From: Metellina segmentata
Lineage: Eukaryota > Arthropoda > Arachnida > Araneae > Tetragnathidae
Length of the DNA: 64,000 bases
NCBI GenBank assembly: GCA_947359465.1
Contig: OX375879.1
Span: forward strand, 124,755,409-124,819,408
Reading direction: 5' to 3'
The notes under the pieces were generated by a model. It had not been told where the DNA came from. It did not search any database and saw only the letters and a list, made by a program, of their open reading frames with translations. The first letter of the stretch is position 1; every line of letters starts with the position of its first letter. This document shows positions 40,641-54,550 of the stretch, piece after piece. The translations under genes were made by a program, and so were the position numbers.

Positions 40641-43600
40641 AGAGTCAAATGTTTAATGTTAATGAAGTTAAAATGTTAATAATGTTCCTTAATTATGTGT
40701 GTACGGGGCTAAATATGGCTTTCGTCCCTTCTCCTCAGTGACAGGCGGGACCAAATAACCCCTGTCCCCCTGTTGGCATGTGCCTGTTTACCCTCCTCTA
40801 GGGGCCTGCATCGATTGACAGGAAATGAAATTATAATCCTAATTTGCTTTAACGGTACATTTTTATGTTACTTTTGACGTTAAAATGTTAATAATGTTCC
40901 CTGATAGTGTGTGTATTTGGAGGGGCGAAATATGGCTTTCGCCCCTTCTCCTCAGTGACAGGAGGGACCAAATACCCCCGGCCCCACTTGTTGGCACGTG
41001 CCTGTTTGCCCTCCTCCTGATGTGTGCCTGCAACTATTGACAGGAAATGAAATTAGTCAAAAAAAATTTCAAACCGGTACTGTTTAATGTTACTTTTGAC
41101 GTTAAAATGTTAATAATGTTCCTTGATAGTGTGTGTAGGGGACTACATATGGCTTTCGACCCTTCTCCTCAGTGACAGGAGGGACCAAATACCACCGCCC
41201 CCCCCCCCTGATGGCACGTGCCTGTTTGCCTTCCTCTAGATCTGGGCCTGCATCTATTGGCAGGAAATGAAATTAGTCCATATTTGCTTTAACGGTACTT
41301 TTTAATGTTACTTTTGAAGTTAAAATGTTAATAATGTTCCCTGATAGTGTGTGTGTGGAGGGGCGAAATATGGCTTTCGCTCCTTCTCCTCAGTGACAGG
41401 AGGGACCAAATACCCCCTGTTGGCAAGTGCATGTTTGCCCTCCTCCTGATCTGGGCCTGCATCTATTGACAGGAAATGAAATTAGTCCAAATTTGCTTTA
41501 ACGGTACTGTTTAACGTTACTTTTGAAGTTAAAATGTTAATAATGTTCCCTGATAATGTGTGTGTGAAGGGGCGAAATATGGCTTTCGCCCCTTCTCCTC
41601 AGTGACAGGAGGGACCAAATACCCCCTGCCCCCCCCTGTTAGGAAGTGCCTGTTTGCCCTCCTCCTGATCTGGGCCTGTATCTATTGACAGGAAATGAAA
41701 TTAGTCCATATTTGCTTTAACGGTACTGTTTAATGTTACTTTTGACGTTAAAATGTTAATAATGTTCCTTGATAGTGTGTGTAGGGGACTACATATGGCT
41801 TTCGACCCTTCTCCTCAGTGACAGGAGGGACCAAATACCACCGCCCCCCCCCTGATGGCACGTGCCTGTTTGCCTTCCTCTAGATCTGGGCCTGCATCTA
41901 TTGGCAGGAAATGAAATTAGTACATATTTGCTTTAACGGTACTTTTTAATGTTACTTTTGAAGTTAAAATGTTAATGTTCCCTGATAGTGTGTGTGTGGA
42001 GGGGCGAAATATGGATTTCGCTCCTTCTCCTCAGTGACAGGAGGGACCAAATACCCCCTGTTGGCAAGTGCATGTTTGCCCTCCTCCTGATCTGGGCCTG
42101 CATCTATTGACAGGAAATGAAATTAGTCCAAATTTGCTTTAACGGTACTGTTTAACGTTACTTTTGAAGTTAAAATGTTAATAATGTTCCCTGATAATGT
42201 GTGTGTGAAGGGGCGAAATATGGCTTTCGCCCCTTCTCCTCAGTGACAGGAGGGACCAAATACCCCCTGCCCCCCCCCCTGTTAGCAAGTGTCTGTTTGC
42301 CCTCCTCCTGATCTGGGCCTGTATCTATTGACAGGAAATGAAATTAGTCCATATTTGCTTTAACGGTACTTTTTAATGTTACTTTTGAAGTTAAAATGTT
42401 AATGTTCCCTGATAGTGTGTGTGGAGGGGCGAAATATGGCTTTCGCCCCTTCTCCTCAGTGACAGGAGGGACCAAATACCCCCTGCCCCCCCCCCCCCGT
42501 TAGCAAGTGCCTGTTTGCCCTCCTCCTGATCTGGGCCTGCATCTATTGACAGGAAATGAAATTAGTCCAAATTTGCTTTAACGGTACTTTTTAATGTTAC
42601 TTTTGAAGTTAAAATGTTAATGTTCCCTGATAGTGTGTGTGGAGGGGCGAAATATGGCTTTCGCCCCTTCTCCTCAGTGACAGGAGGGACCAAATACCCC
42701 CTGCCCCCCTGTTGGCAAGTGCCTGTTTGCCCTCCTCCTGATCTGGGCCAGCATCTATTGACAGGAGATGAAATTAGTCCAAATTTGCTTTAACGGTACT
42801 GTTTAATATTACTTTTGAAGTTAAAATGTTAATAATGTTCCCTGATAGTGTGTGTGTGGAGGGGCGAAATATGGCTTTCGCTCCTTCTCCTCAGTGACAG
42901 GAGGGACCAAATACCCCCTGTTGGCAAGTGCATGTTTGCCCTCCTCCTGATCTGGGCCTGCATCTATTGACAGGAAATGAAATTAGTATAAATTTGCTTT
43001 AACGGTACTGTTTAACGTTACTTTTGAAGTTAAAATGTTAATAATGTTCCCTGATAATGTGTGTGAAGGGGCGAAATATGGCTTTCGCACCTTCTCCTCA
43101 GTGACAGGAGGGACCAAATACCCCCTGCCCCCCCCCCCGTTAGCAAGTGCCTGTTTGCCCTCCTCCTGATCTGGGCCTGCATCTATTGACAGGAAATGAA
43201 ATTAGTCCAAATTTGCTTTAACGGTACTGTTTAACGTTACTTTTGAAGTTAAAATGTTAATGTTCCCTGATAGTGTGTGTGGAGGGGCGAAATATGGCTT
43301 TCGCTCCTTCTCCTCAGTGACAGGAGGGACCAAATACCCCCTGTTGGCAAGTGCATGTTTGCCCTCCTCCTGATCTGGGCCTGCATCTATTGACAGGAAA
43401 TGAAATTAGTATAAATTTGCTTTAACGGTACTGTTTAACGTTACTTTTGAAGTTAAAATGTTAATAATGTTCCCTGATAATGTGTGTGAAGGGGCGAAAT
43501 ATGGCTTTCGCACCTTCTCCTCAGTGACAGGAGGGACCAAATACCCCCTGCCCCCCCCCCCCCGTTAGCAAGTGCCTGTTTGCCCTCCTCCTGATCTGGG

Positions 43601-44440
43601 CCTGCATCTATTGACAGGAAATGAAATTAGTCCAAATTTGCTTTAACGGTACTTTTTAATGTTACTTTTGAAGTTAAAATGTTAATGTTCCCTGATAGTG
43701 TGTGTGGAGGGGCGAAATATGGCTTTCGCCCCTTCTCCTCAGTGACAGGAGGGACCAAATACCCCCTGCCCCCCTGTTGGCAAGTGCCTGTTTGCCCTCC
43801 TCCTGATCTGGGCCAGCATCTATTGACAGGAGATGAAATTAGTCCAAATTTGCTTTAACGGTACTGTTTAATATTACTTTTGAAGTTAAAATGTTAATAA
43901 TGTTCCCTGATAGTGTGTGTGTGGAGGGGCGAAATATGGCTTTCGCTCCTTCTCCTCAGTGACAGGAGGGACCAAATACCCCCTGTTGGCAAGTGCATGT
44001 TTGCCCTCCTCCTGATCTGGGCCTGCATCTATTGACAGGAAATGAAATTAGTATAAATTTGCTTTAACGGTACTGTTTAACGTTACTTTTGAAGTTAAAA
44101 TGTTAATAATGTTCCCTGATAATGTGTGTGAAGGGGCGAAATATGGCTTTCGCACCTTCTCCTCAGTGACAGGAGGGACCAAATACCCCCTGCCCCCCCC
44201 CCCGTTAGCAAGTGCCTGTTTGCCCTCCTCCTGATCTGGGCCTGCATCTATTGACAGGAAATGAAATTAGTCCAAATTTGCTTTAACGGTACTGTTTAAT
44301 GTTACTTTTGAAGTTAAAATGTGAATAATGTTCCCTGATATGTGGGATAATGTGGAGGGGCGAAATATGAGGGTTGAAATGGCTTTCGCCCCTCCTCCTC
44401 AGTGACAGGAGCGCCCCCCCCCCCTGTTGGCACGTGCCTG
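40641..44440. repeat. Satellite array, 206-221 bp monomer, about 18 copies, with higher-order repeats
   Basis: CAGTGACAGG marks each unit: 40736, 40953, 41170, 41391, 41600, 41816, 42032, 42241, 42457, 42676, 42892, 43099, 43316, 43522, 43740, 43957, 44164 and 44400. Units share AAAATGTTAATAATGTTCC, a CTTTCGCCCCTTCTCC block, a variable C-run and TTGGCACGTGCCTG or variants. Length variants repeat in blocks: three units (646 bp) and five units (1065 bp). The last partial unit ends exactly at the hAT terminus. Confidence 0.92.
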
Positions 44441-44448
44441 AGTGGAAT

Positions 44449-44661
44449 TCATCAGCATGCTCCTCGAACCACTCCAACACAATCCGAGCCTTGTGACATG
44501 GGGCGTTGTCCTGCTGAAAGATTCCATTTCCAGTTGGGAAGACAGATGCCATGTAAGGGTGCAACTGATCGGCAATGATGTTCAGATAGTTCGCAGCGTT
44601 CATGGTCTGTTCTACCACAACTACGGGTCCAAGAGTCGCCCATGAGAACGTCCAAACGTAA
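44449..44661 (-). pseudogene. Tc1-type transposase, middle part of the split element
   Basis: Read on minus: VYVWTFSWATLGPVVVVEQ, MNAANYLNIIADQLHPYM, then FQQDNAPCHKARIVLEWF with the second catalytic aspartate and ending EEHADEFH at the hAT insertion. It joins in order with the C-terminal half at 38258-37993. The N-terminal third is missing beyond 44661. Confidence 0.82.
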
Positions 44662-45089
44662 ACCAAAGATTTAAGAGGAAAGAAAGAGTTAGATACTCAT
44701 GTGGATGTTTGAAAGGTACTTAAACCTTTTATTTTTTGTAAATCTGTTTTTAAAACTTTAAATGCGTTTTTCTCCGTGATGCACTTTTTCCAGATTTCCT
44801 GTATTCAAATGGTTATAAGTCAAGAACCGAGAAAGTTTGAGGGTTGAAATTTGGAAAATATATTTTTTAAACCTTATACTTTAATTTTGATTCAGCAAAT
44901 TTAAAACAAATATTTATTTTTGAAAATATGAATTTTTTTAATTACCTTAAAATGTTTACAAATTTTTATTCAAATATTTTTTATTGAATTAATATTTTTG
45001 AAATTGCTGAATCAAAATTAAAGTTCATAAATTTGAGAATAATTTACTGCAAGAATTTTGAAAATTGACCAAGAATATTTTGCTAGTGT
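44662..45089. other. AT-rich spacer
   Basis: No coding or repeat family recognised. Diverged inverted AT-rich patches (TTGAATCAAAATTAAAG-like) occur near 44880 and 45010. Confidence 0.5.
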
Positions 45090-45094
45090 AAGAG

Positions 45095-46868
45095 ACTGAA
45101 GTTTCTCCATCTTAAATAAGGGGCACAACTAAATTTACAAGGTCCAAACCTTTTATTTAGGATTAATATGGGCTATATACATTTAATTTACAAGTTTGAA
45201 AATACCCGACAACATATCGGTTAAGAGTAGCGTCAGCGCACAACCGCTAAGAGACGCTTCTACTCTTGTTCTGACCCCTCACATTCCTTTCAACCCCTCT
45301 GGTCTTAGGGGAGAAAGCGTCCCGCTTCAACTTGGAGGTTGATGACTCTGACGGCGTGACGTGGATCGCCATCGGAACCTTACACGTCCCCTCTCAGAAA
45401 GCTCATCGTCACCTTAGAGACGATGCAGCTGAAAAGAGAATAAAAGAAAACATCGACACACAGAATACAATATACGAGAGAGAAAAGGAAAAAAAAATAT
45501 GAGAGTGTTGATCAAAGTGGCTCTGAATATAATCACACAAATACAAAAATTAAAATACAAATATAAATTCGGACACAAAAAGAAATTAAAGCCACTTTAG
45601 TTGATCCCGATCCCCATTAGTCAGTTTGGCCCTTGAGGAACAGACTGTCAAATAGATCAACGGACTGTGATGCACTATCTCATCCTTGGCCCCTCTTTTC
45701 TATGTGTCGAACTTTATTAAGACTTCGATTACACAATGGCAATTCCATCTGAACATTTTCTTCTTCCACTTGACCATCAGTCAAAGTCTCCGGAGCTATC
45801 TTTATTTTTTTCCATCTACGATTCAGAGGAAAAGTGTCCAAGAAAGTCCTTGGCAAAGTCGCATTGTTATTTTGCCCCCTTCGCAGCTTTGGGGTATCAA
45901 AACGGGAGTGTTTTGCAGTCCCTTCCACGTTATCGTGGACTCCGTGATTCTCCCCCTTCTCAGGAGTAACTTGACCCCCTGGCACGTTCTTTCGTACCGT
46001 ACCAACACCCGATGAGTTTGGCGGGTCACTCACCTCGCCCTGCTCAAGCAATAATAATTGTCAAAACTTGGAAAAACTCGGAAACAAATAAATGACATAA
46101 GGATACAGTAATGCTAGTTTCCGATATGCACACAATTTTTAAAACATTTCAATACATTCAATGATGGTTAACGTTATGCACAAACATTCGATTACTAGCA
46201 ATAATGCCCCTACAATAATATTTAAATAAAATATGAGCAATGATGCTCCTAAAATCAATTTCAATGATACGTGAGCAATGATGCTCCTTAAAATGAATTT
46301 TAATGATATGTGAGCAATGATGCTCCTGAAAATGACCGAAAGATTATCGTTGGGGTAATGTGACTTCTTTCCAACTTGCAATGATGCAAAGACACTTCGC
46401 AGAGTAAACAGAAACTGATGTTTCGATATGTTACAGATAAGAAACTGATGTTTCGTTGATGATACGCGAAAACCCCTATGGTTTTCTCTCTCGTTTACAA
46501 TAAAATAAAGAAAAGAGCCACATTAATCAAAACTCTCACCTCTCATTCCCGGCAAGTTCATCTTTACAGACTGCGCCACTGAAGTTTCTCCATCTTAAAT
46601 AAGTGGCACAACTAAATTCATAAAGGTCCAAACCTTTTATTTAGGATTAAAATGGGCTATATATATTTAATTTACAAGTTTGAAAATACCCGACAACATA
46701 TCGGTTAAGAGTAGCGTCAGCGCACAACCGCTAAGAGACGCTTCTACTCTTGTTCTGACCCCTCACATTCCTTTCAACCCCTCTGGTCTTAGGGGAGAAA
46801 GCGTCCCGCTTCAACTTGGAGGTTGATGGCTCTGACGGCGTGATGTGGATCGCCATCCGAACCTTACA
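45095..46868 (-). mobile_element. Internally deleted Gypsy LTR element
   Basis: LTRs of 290-291 bp (45095-45384 and 46578-46868) with 5-bp duplications AAGAG at 45090-45094 and 46869-46873. On the minus strand the LTR ends ...TTCAGT and is followed at once by GGCGCAGTC, the primer site seen in Gypsy-group elements, so the element runs right to left. About 1.2 kb remain inside; RT and integrase are gone. The frame 45680-46051 (minus, 123 codons, charged, no recognised domain) may be a gag remnant. Confidence 0.85.
46235..46332. repeat. Three 38-39 bp repeats with a GAGCAATGATGCTC hairpin core
   Basis: GAGCAATGATGCTCCT occurs at 46235, 46273 and 46312. The core GAGCA-TGCTC is self-complementary. 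A fourth, weaker copy may lie near 46195. Located in the leader side of the deleted Gypsy element. Confidence 0.75.
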
Positions 46869-47467
46869 AAGAGTGTGTACGGATTTTAGAGTCCTTGATC
46901 GCGTAAGCAAAGCGTCGAGCTTCCCTATGCAAAATGTTCAAGACCTGATGTTGGTCGCAGGCAAAGCTCAGTGGTTGACAGGGTTATCACCAAATTCCTA
47001 TGGAGGAGAGCAGTAAACATCTCACGGCATTCGCAACTCATTCAGGAGTATGGCAATGGTGCACTATGCCAAACGGATTAAAAACTTCGGGAGCGACATT
47101 TCAAAATTTTATGAATGAGGCTTTAAGAAAACATAGTAAATATGCACAAGCCTATATCGACGACATAGCCATTTTTTCTGACAATTGGGAGGAATATAAA
47201 AATCATATAAATTCCGTTTTTGAAGAAATGACAAATTTAAATTTTACTTCGAGGTTAGATAAGTGCGATTTTGCAAAACACGAAGTGAAATACTTGTGTC
47301 ACATCATCGGATCCGGGAAACATGCACCGGATCCAGAGAAATTAGAAGCTATTAATAAGTTTAAAAGACCAATGACGAAAAAAGGATATTCGTTCGGAGT
47401 TAGGATTAATGGGTTTCTAAAATATCTATCAGTGACCACTCCGAGAAGTCCGGAATTGACACGTTGA
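46869..47467 (+). pseudogene. Gypsy reverse transcriptase fragment
   Basis: 46874-46960 reads VCTDFRVLDRVSKASSFPMQ, the block around the first RT motifs, then after a stop the frame 47000-47467 gives WCTMPNGLKTSGATFQNFMN, AYIDDIAIFSDNWEEY (catalytic Y-I-D-D), LDKCDFAKHEVKYLCHIIG and a connection that degrades near 47380. It is the opposite strand to the deleted Gypsy next to it, which inserted at its 5' edge. Both ends are missing; inactive. Confidence 0.85.
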
Positions 47468-48209
47468 GCACTGGCAATTCAGCAATATAACTTAACAATA
47501 CGACATACTCTCGGAATGGAAGTGACTATTATAAAAGGAAGTGTTTGTCTGTCTGTTTGTTTGTTTGTTTCTTGAACGCAAAGTTCTGACGAATCTATGG
47601 CACTTACAGAAATGGGTATTGGCACACAGGTAGTCCAAATTTTTTGCAATTTTAGGGTCGCGGAGAATGTTAAAATTCAATCTGGAACATTTTAAATGAA
47701 TTTAATGAAATTTAATCATTATTGAATGCAACAGCATAGAAGCGATCACAGATTCTAAATTTATTTGAATTTTATGAATGATTTTCCTCTTTGCGATAAA
47801 AAAACAAATAATCTTATAACTCGAGTTACTTAGTTCTTTTTTACATTTCTTAGACCGTTAAAGATAGAGTAAAAATTTCAACGGTTTTAAAATCTTCGGA
47901 AATTTTCACATTAGATCAATACCTAAAAATATGATTTTCTTTAAACAAATAATTTTTAAATTGGATATATATTTTATATTTTCGCAAGAAATTGTGCGTC
48001 ACATCAACTTTTGCTTTCCATAAATAAACAGATTGCATTTTTTTGCCCTTCGCGATAAAAAAAAAAAACAGATTGCATTTCCTGCCCTATTCAATTTCAG
48101 CGGAGAGTAAGAAAAAAATAATAAAAAAAATTGACTGGTTTTGAAATTTGGCAAAAATTTTACACCAGAACCTTACATTACGGCGTTGGCCGTGGTGTTG
48201 ATTTGCGTT
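47468..48209. other. Spacer without recognised gene
   Basis: A TCTG/TTTG simple run (about 47546-47572) and AT-rich DNA. GATAAAAAAA-type duplicates near 47798 and 48053. No gene supportable. Confidence 0.5.
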
Positions 48210-48318
<109 letters not shown>

Positions 48319-48492
48319 GGGGTGAAACTACTAACCTCCCCAGTCCTCACCAACAGCGCCCTCTACCTCCTATGGGCTGCGCGAGCAGCGAGCGACAGCA
48401 GAAGGAAGTCAAACAGTAAAAGAGGAAAGACGTTCCTCGAATGTTCTGAAAGGACTTCAATACGAATGAGCAAGACGTGCTCACCGATGTTT

Positions 48493-48521
48493 GTGGTTTG
48501 TGCCAGACGGGCACAAACCAC
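48493..48521. repeat. Perfect 12-bp-stem hairpin
   Basis: GTGGTTTGTGCC, loop AGACG, then GGCACAAACCAC. No gene lies close by; function unknown. It could be a transposon subterminal structure or a 3'-end hairpin. Confidence 0.7.
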
Positions 48522-48826
48522 ATTCTGTTAATTTTCTGTATATTTTTATGTATATTCTCATCTGTATAATTTTCATCAGCTGCACCCCAATCATTAATTA
48601 AATATTAAGTTTACCGGAACTGTGTGTGAACTCAATTATTACATATATTTATGCATTTTACATGTCATTTTTCGTTATGCCAGTTTAAGTAAAAGATTTA
48701 TTAGCAGTATAAACGTTTAAAGCTAGTTTTAAAATAAACAGAAATGCGAGTGTGTGCTTACGAGGTCAAATTAGAAGCAACACAAAAATGTAACAGTTTA
48801 GAAACAGTGGTATAATCCTGCAATTT

Positions 48827-50690
48827 ACACTCATGTCCATAAATTAAGGATAATGCCAGCTCCGGCAAATAAAGGTTCACAAACAAAACAAACGTGACTT
48901 TTCACAAAGCCCATTTGTTAAACAAAAGAACCAAAAAGATGGTGTATGTATGATACCATTCATAAAAACTACGATTTTTGCTCACTTAAGCAATTACAAA
49001 AAATATCGATCTTACAAAAACCTAACATGACATGGTTGGTATGATGGTAAATACATTGTATGTCTCCCAGACGATGAAATACAGTACGTACAACGTCTAG
49101 GCATAAGTGACATCGTAATAAAAGAAATAACCCTTCTTTTAAAGAATAAAAAAAAATTATTTACAAATTGGTAGCGATATTACAGTCACAACTACATCTC
49201 ATCATACGTAGAAAACATAACGGCTGAAACATGCCACTCTGACACAGCACCGTGTCCACTCTTCAAAGAAACATCCAATCGACTAAAAAGCAGTTTTCAA
49301 AAATAACATTTCACCAACGTTATACAGAAAAGAAATAATAAACTTCCGGGAAAACCATTTAAGCTCACATAAATATGTCAAAAGAAAAATATATCCTTTC
49401 CAAGAGTAATAAGAAGTATAAATAAACACAGGAAGTATCGCAATGTCTTGGAATAAGGAAAAAGAAATACTGTCATTATATTTAATAGATATTCCGGAAG
49501 TATACGTTACAGCATGCTGAGGATCAAATTATCGAGCTGATCTTGAGGAAGATCACTCTACTCACATGTAGAAGGTGGTTGACGGTGTGCAACTTGTCGG
49601 CAAAGCAAGTCCCACACATGCTCTATCAGATTCAAGTCAGGTGAGAATGCTGGCCATTACGGGTGATATATCCTCAGATTCAAGACATTCGTTTCCAATG
49701 TTTGCACGGTGAGGACGGGCCTTGTCATCCATAAACACAAATTCAGCGCCCATGGCACCCCTAAAAAATGTACATAATGTTCCAGAATGAAGTCCCGATA
49801 AATTTGACCTCTCATGGTTACGATTTGAACATGTAGATCTGTTCCGGAGCCCAGTATAATTCCGCCCGAAACGAGCAATCCTGCACCACCGTAAGTTCAA
49901 TGATGTTGTCTTGGTGGTAGAGGGTACCTGGCGTTCTCTATATGAACATCCACCGTGAATCAGACTGTAAGCTAAACCTGGACTCGTCGGAAACCATCAC
50001 ACAAGCACACTGTGACGATGTCCACATTACATGTTCTCTACTCCAGGTAACCGCTGGCGGCAGGAGTTGCCGTGAGTGGAACACATCTTGCAGGCCTGCA
50101 AGGATATAGACCAACATGTCACAAACGTCTGTAAACGTTTTGCCTTGAAACTGTCGTACCCGTGGCTGAAGATAGCTGACGAGAAAGGTTGGATGATGTG
50201 CTCCGTCTGCTTCTCTTTGCAGTTACTGCCAAATACCGGTCGTCATTCGGCATTGTAACTCGGGGTCGACCTGTATTGTAACTTCTACTGACATTTCCAC
50301 CGTTTTGGAATCGTTGCCAAAGCCTAGAGATGACACTTTGTGCGATTCCTAGTTCCACTGAAACTTCCGTCTGAGTACGCCCACATTCCAGGCGGCCGAA
50401 AATTCTACTACTTAAAAAATCATCGATATGCGTCCTCTGTGCCTTAACTATTCGGTTGTGGCATTAAGCGGCTTACAGAACGCATAAGATCAATTTTACT
50501 TCTTTAATGCCATTCCTTATATGCACCTCTCTTACACTCTCGTTCTTGTGACGTACTATCGGCGTCATCTGATGGCTTCCTGTAATTTGGATATTATTCT
50601 TGAAGATGTGTGTGATAATTCTACAGGTGAAATTTTTACTTTAGAGTTCGATTTCCGTGTGATTCTGAATTATCCTTAATTTATAGCAAA
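48827..50690 (-). mobile_element. Tc1-type element 3, inactive
   Basis: Inverted ends share ATAAATTAAGGATAAT (about 48840-48855 and complement at 50669-50685); outermost bases differ, so the right end is eroded. Minus-strand transposase remnants lie at 49637-50460. 48856-49560 holds no recognised coding. Confidence 0.75.
49637..50460 (-). pseudogene. Tc1-type transposase 3, fragmented
   Basis: The N-terminal HTH is visible around 50460-50119 (IGRLECGRTQTEVSVELGIA-like, then QSVISRLWQRFQNGG, GRPRVT, STSSNLSRQLSSATGTTVS). After several stops the catalytic part appears at 49900-49637: GGIILGSGTDLHV, then FVFMDDKARPHRANI with the second aspartate. The S-P-D-L-x-P-I-E block is replaced by a frame-broken SPVMASILT. 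Inactive. Confidence 0.78.
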
Positions 50691-50854
50691 TATCCAGTGG
50701 GTTTTTATTGGTGGGCCCAATCTTACATCTCTGCCACCACTCATCTCATTGCTACACTCGGCCGATGTGATTAGTCAAGTCAATGGAGTGTGCTCGTGTA
50801 TTCCGGCGGTCTTTGATTCGATTTCTTCAATAAATATGGCTAAATAGAGTAGTG

Positions 50855-51160
50855 ATACAAAGTTAATATTCATTCAAGAATACAAAACACACGAAGGTTT
50901 GTTGGGACTTCAAATCTGCTTTGTACGAAGACAGACGTGATGCTGCTTAGCTCAAGTTGGTAGAGGCTATGAATTTACCAGATTATGGTGTACCAAATGA
51001 TTTAAAAAATAAAATTACAAATATTTTACCGACATTCAACCAAGAAAAAATAAATAGAAGATTCTAAAATATCTGGTTGCGGATTATCTTTAATTTTTGA
51101 AACGAATGTAAAATGGCTCAAGAAACTAGAAAGCAAGAATCAAACTGCTTTAACCCCAAT
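50855..51160 (+). pseudogene. MADF-domain fragment
   Basis: SSDTKLIFIQEYKTHE is followed, after a one-base frame change near 50898, by VCWDFKSALYEDRRDAA, a TAG, LKLVEAMNLPDYGVPNDLKN, KITNILPTFNQEKINR and, after another break, ETNVKWLKKLESK. The order W-x-x-K-S-x-Y-x-D-R-R ... A-x-x-x-L-V-E-A-M ... D-L-K-N-K-I-x-x-I fits the MADF (Myb/SANT-like) domain common in arthropod transposon-derived genes. At least three breaks. Confidence 0.72.
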
Positions 51161-51454
51161 CTCATAAAAGATCTATCTTCCTTAAAATCTTCAGTTTCAT
51201 AATTCCTTTAACAGTGTTCCAGTTCCTCCTCAAATATCGCTTCTTAATAGCTACGGTCTTGTGCCCATAATCGTTTTCTATTATTGCTAATTTCATATTC
51301 GATTTTCTCTATTATGGCAGGTATGATCAAGTTGGCAATAGTCTTAAAAAACTCTCTTAATTTTTTTCCATTTTCCTCCGTCTCGGAACCATAAGATAAA
51401 ACCCAAAGGAAAAGATCAAAGGAAAATACCTCATTATTTTGAATCACATACAAA

Positions 51455-51570
51455 TGACGAGAACAACACTTGACTTGGGACTCCACTCTCCAAACCTCCA
51501 TACCATGCCAATGTGAGGACATTCGAGATTACGACAGAATTTATGTGTAATAGCCTCCGCATACATGACG
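51455..51570 (-). mobile_element. Old, diverged SINE fragment
   Basis: ACTCCACTCTCCAAAC, then CCAATGTGAGGACATTCGAG, then TACGACAGAATTTA align with the middle of the SINE at lower identity than the other copies. Head and tail are missing. Confidence 0.65.
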
Positions 51571-51607
51571 GTCGTCTTTGGCTAGGTGGACTGATTATCT
51601 GATATTT

Positions 51608-53770
<2,163 letters not shown>

Positions 53771-54005
53771 GATCTGTTATCTCAGCACAAACAATTTCAT
53801 CCTTCTCATTTATCCAAATAAAGTTATTTATAATATAACTTTTATTTATATTTTATTATGAATAATTTTATTTCTCTTTTCTTATTATTTGTGTATGTCA
53901 CAAAAAAAGAAAAGAAAAAAAACATTTTGATTGTTATTAAAATACATCCATTTTTTTGAAGAGGGGTACTCAGCGTTACAAAAATTATAGAAGGGGTACA
54001 CTAGA
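53771..54005. other. 3' flank of the hAT pseudogene
   Basis: AT-rich. Segment 53883-53977 is duplicated at 54739-54833 inside a BEL LTR. Confidence 0.6.
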
Positions 54006-54546
54006 GTAGAGTGCCTATATAATAAGAATGGCGACAAGGGACCAAATTTGGCCCAATGCGCATGCGCGGCAGCCATTTTTCTACCAGAATCGTCGCAAAG
54101 ATGGTTGCTGGGCGAATTAATGTATCATTTCAAGGAGAACAAAAAGCATACGATTGTTATAAAATGGATACATTCGGTATAAATGAATCATATAAACGCT
54201 CAATTACATGCGTAATTGATGAGATGGATTGCACAACGCGCTAACTTAGATTGCGGGAAACACCATGTTGTTCAAAAAAAGCTATTTACTTAAAAAGTCT
54301 TCAAATTTATACCGACAAAATACTAAAATAATACTAAATAAACATTCTAGAACACGAAATGGAACATGAATAAGCTATATTTTCTTTTTAATTTAATATA
54401 CACACGTTTTTCTCGAACACCCAAAAAGTTCCCATGTTAAGTCTACGGGAGCTAAGAAAAGACCGCCTCGGGCGGTAGAAAACGTCTCTAAGCCAATCAG
54501 AAAGTGTTTCCTATATGTCGCCACTCTTATTATATAGGCACTCTAC
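54006..54546. mobile_element. Short TIR element, copy 1
   Basis: About 540 bp with inverted ends GTAGAGTGCCTATATAATAA at left and the matching complement at right, continuing through GTGGCGACA. The flanking repeat ACTAGA (up to TACACTAGA) occurs on both sides, so the duplication is 6-9 bp; the exact length is ambiguous because copy 2 starts immediately after. A 63-codon frame (54056-54244) has no recognised domain. Confidence 0.78.
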
Positions 54547-54550
54547 ACTA

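Larger units (their letters stand above)
38259..44440 (-). mobile_element. hAT element with internal satellite array
   Basis: It is bounded by 14/16-matching inverted ends (CAGAGACGTGCCAACG at left; CAGGCACGTGCCAACA as complement of right) and exact 8-bp duplications AGTGGAAT at 38251-38258 and 44441-44448, within a Tc1-type element. A minus-strand hAT dimerisation domain lies near the left end. The interior holds a SINE, a Helitron fragment and 3.8 kb of tandem repeats whose monomer includes the element's own terminal sequence. Confidence 0.87.

Noticed and set aside
40641..44440. CRISPR-like or regulatory array
   Set aside because: Monomers of 206-221 bp are tandem without unique spacers, in a eukaryotic transposon; it is a satellite.
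45680..46051. 123-codon minus-strand frame as a host gene
   Set aside because: It lies within an LTR-bounded element with target duplications; at most a gag remnant.
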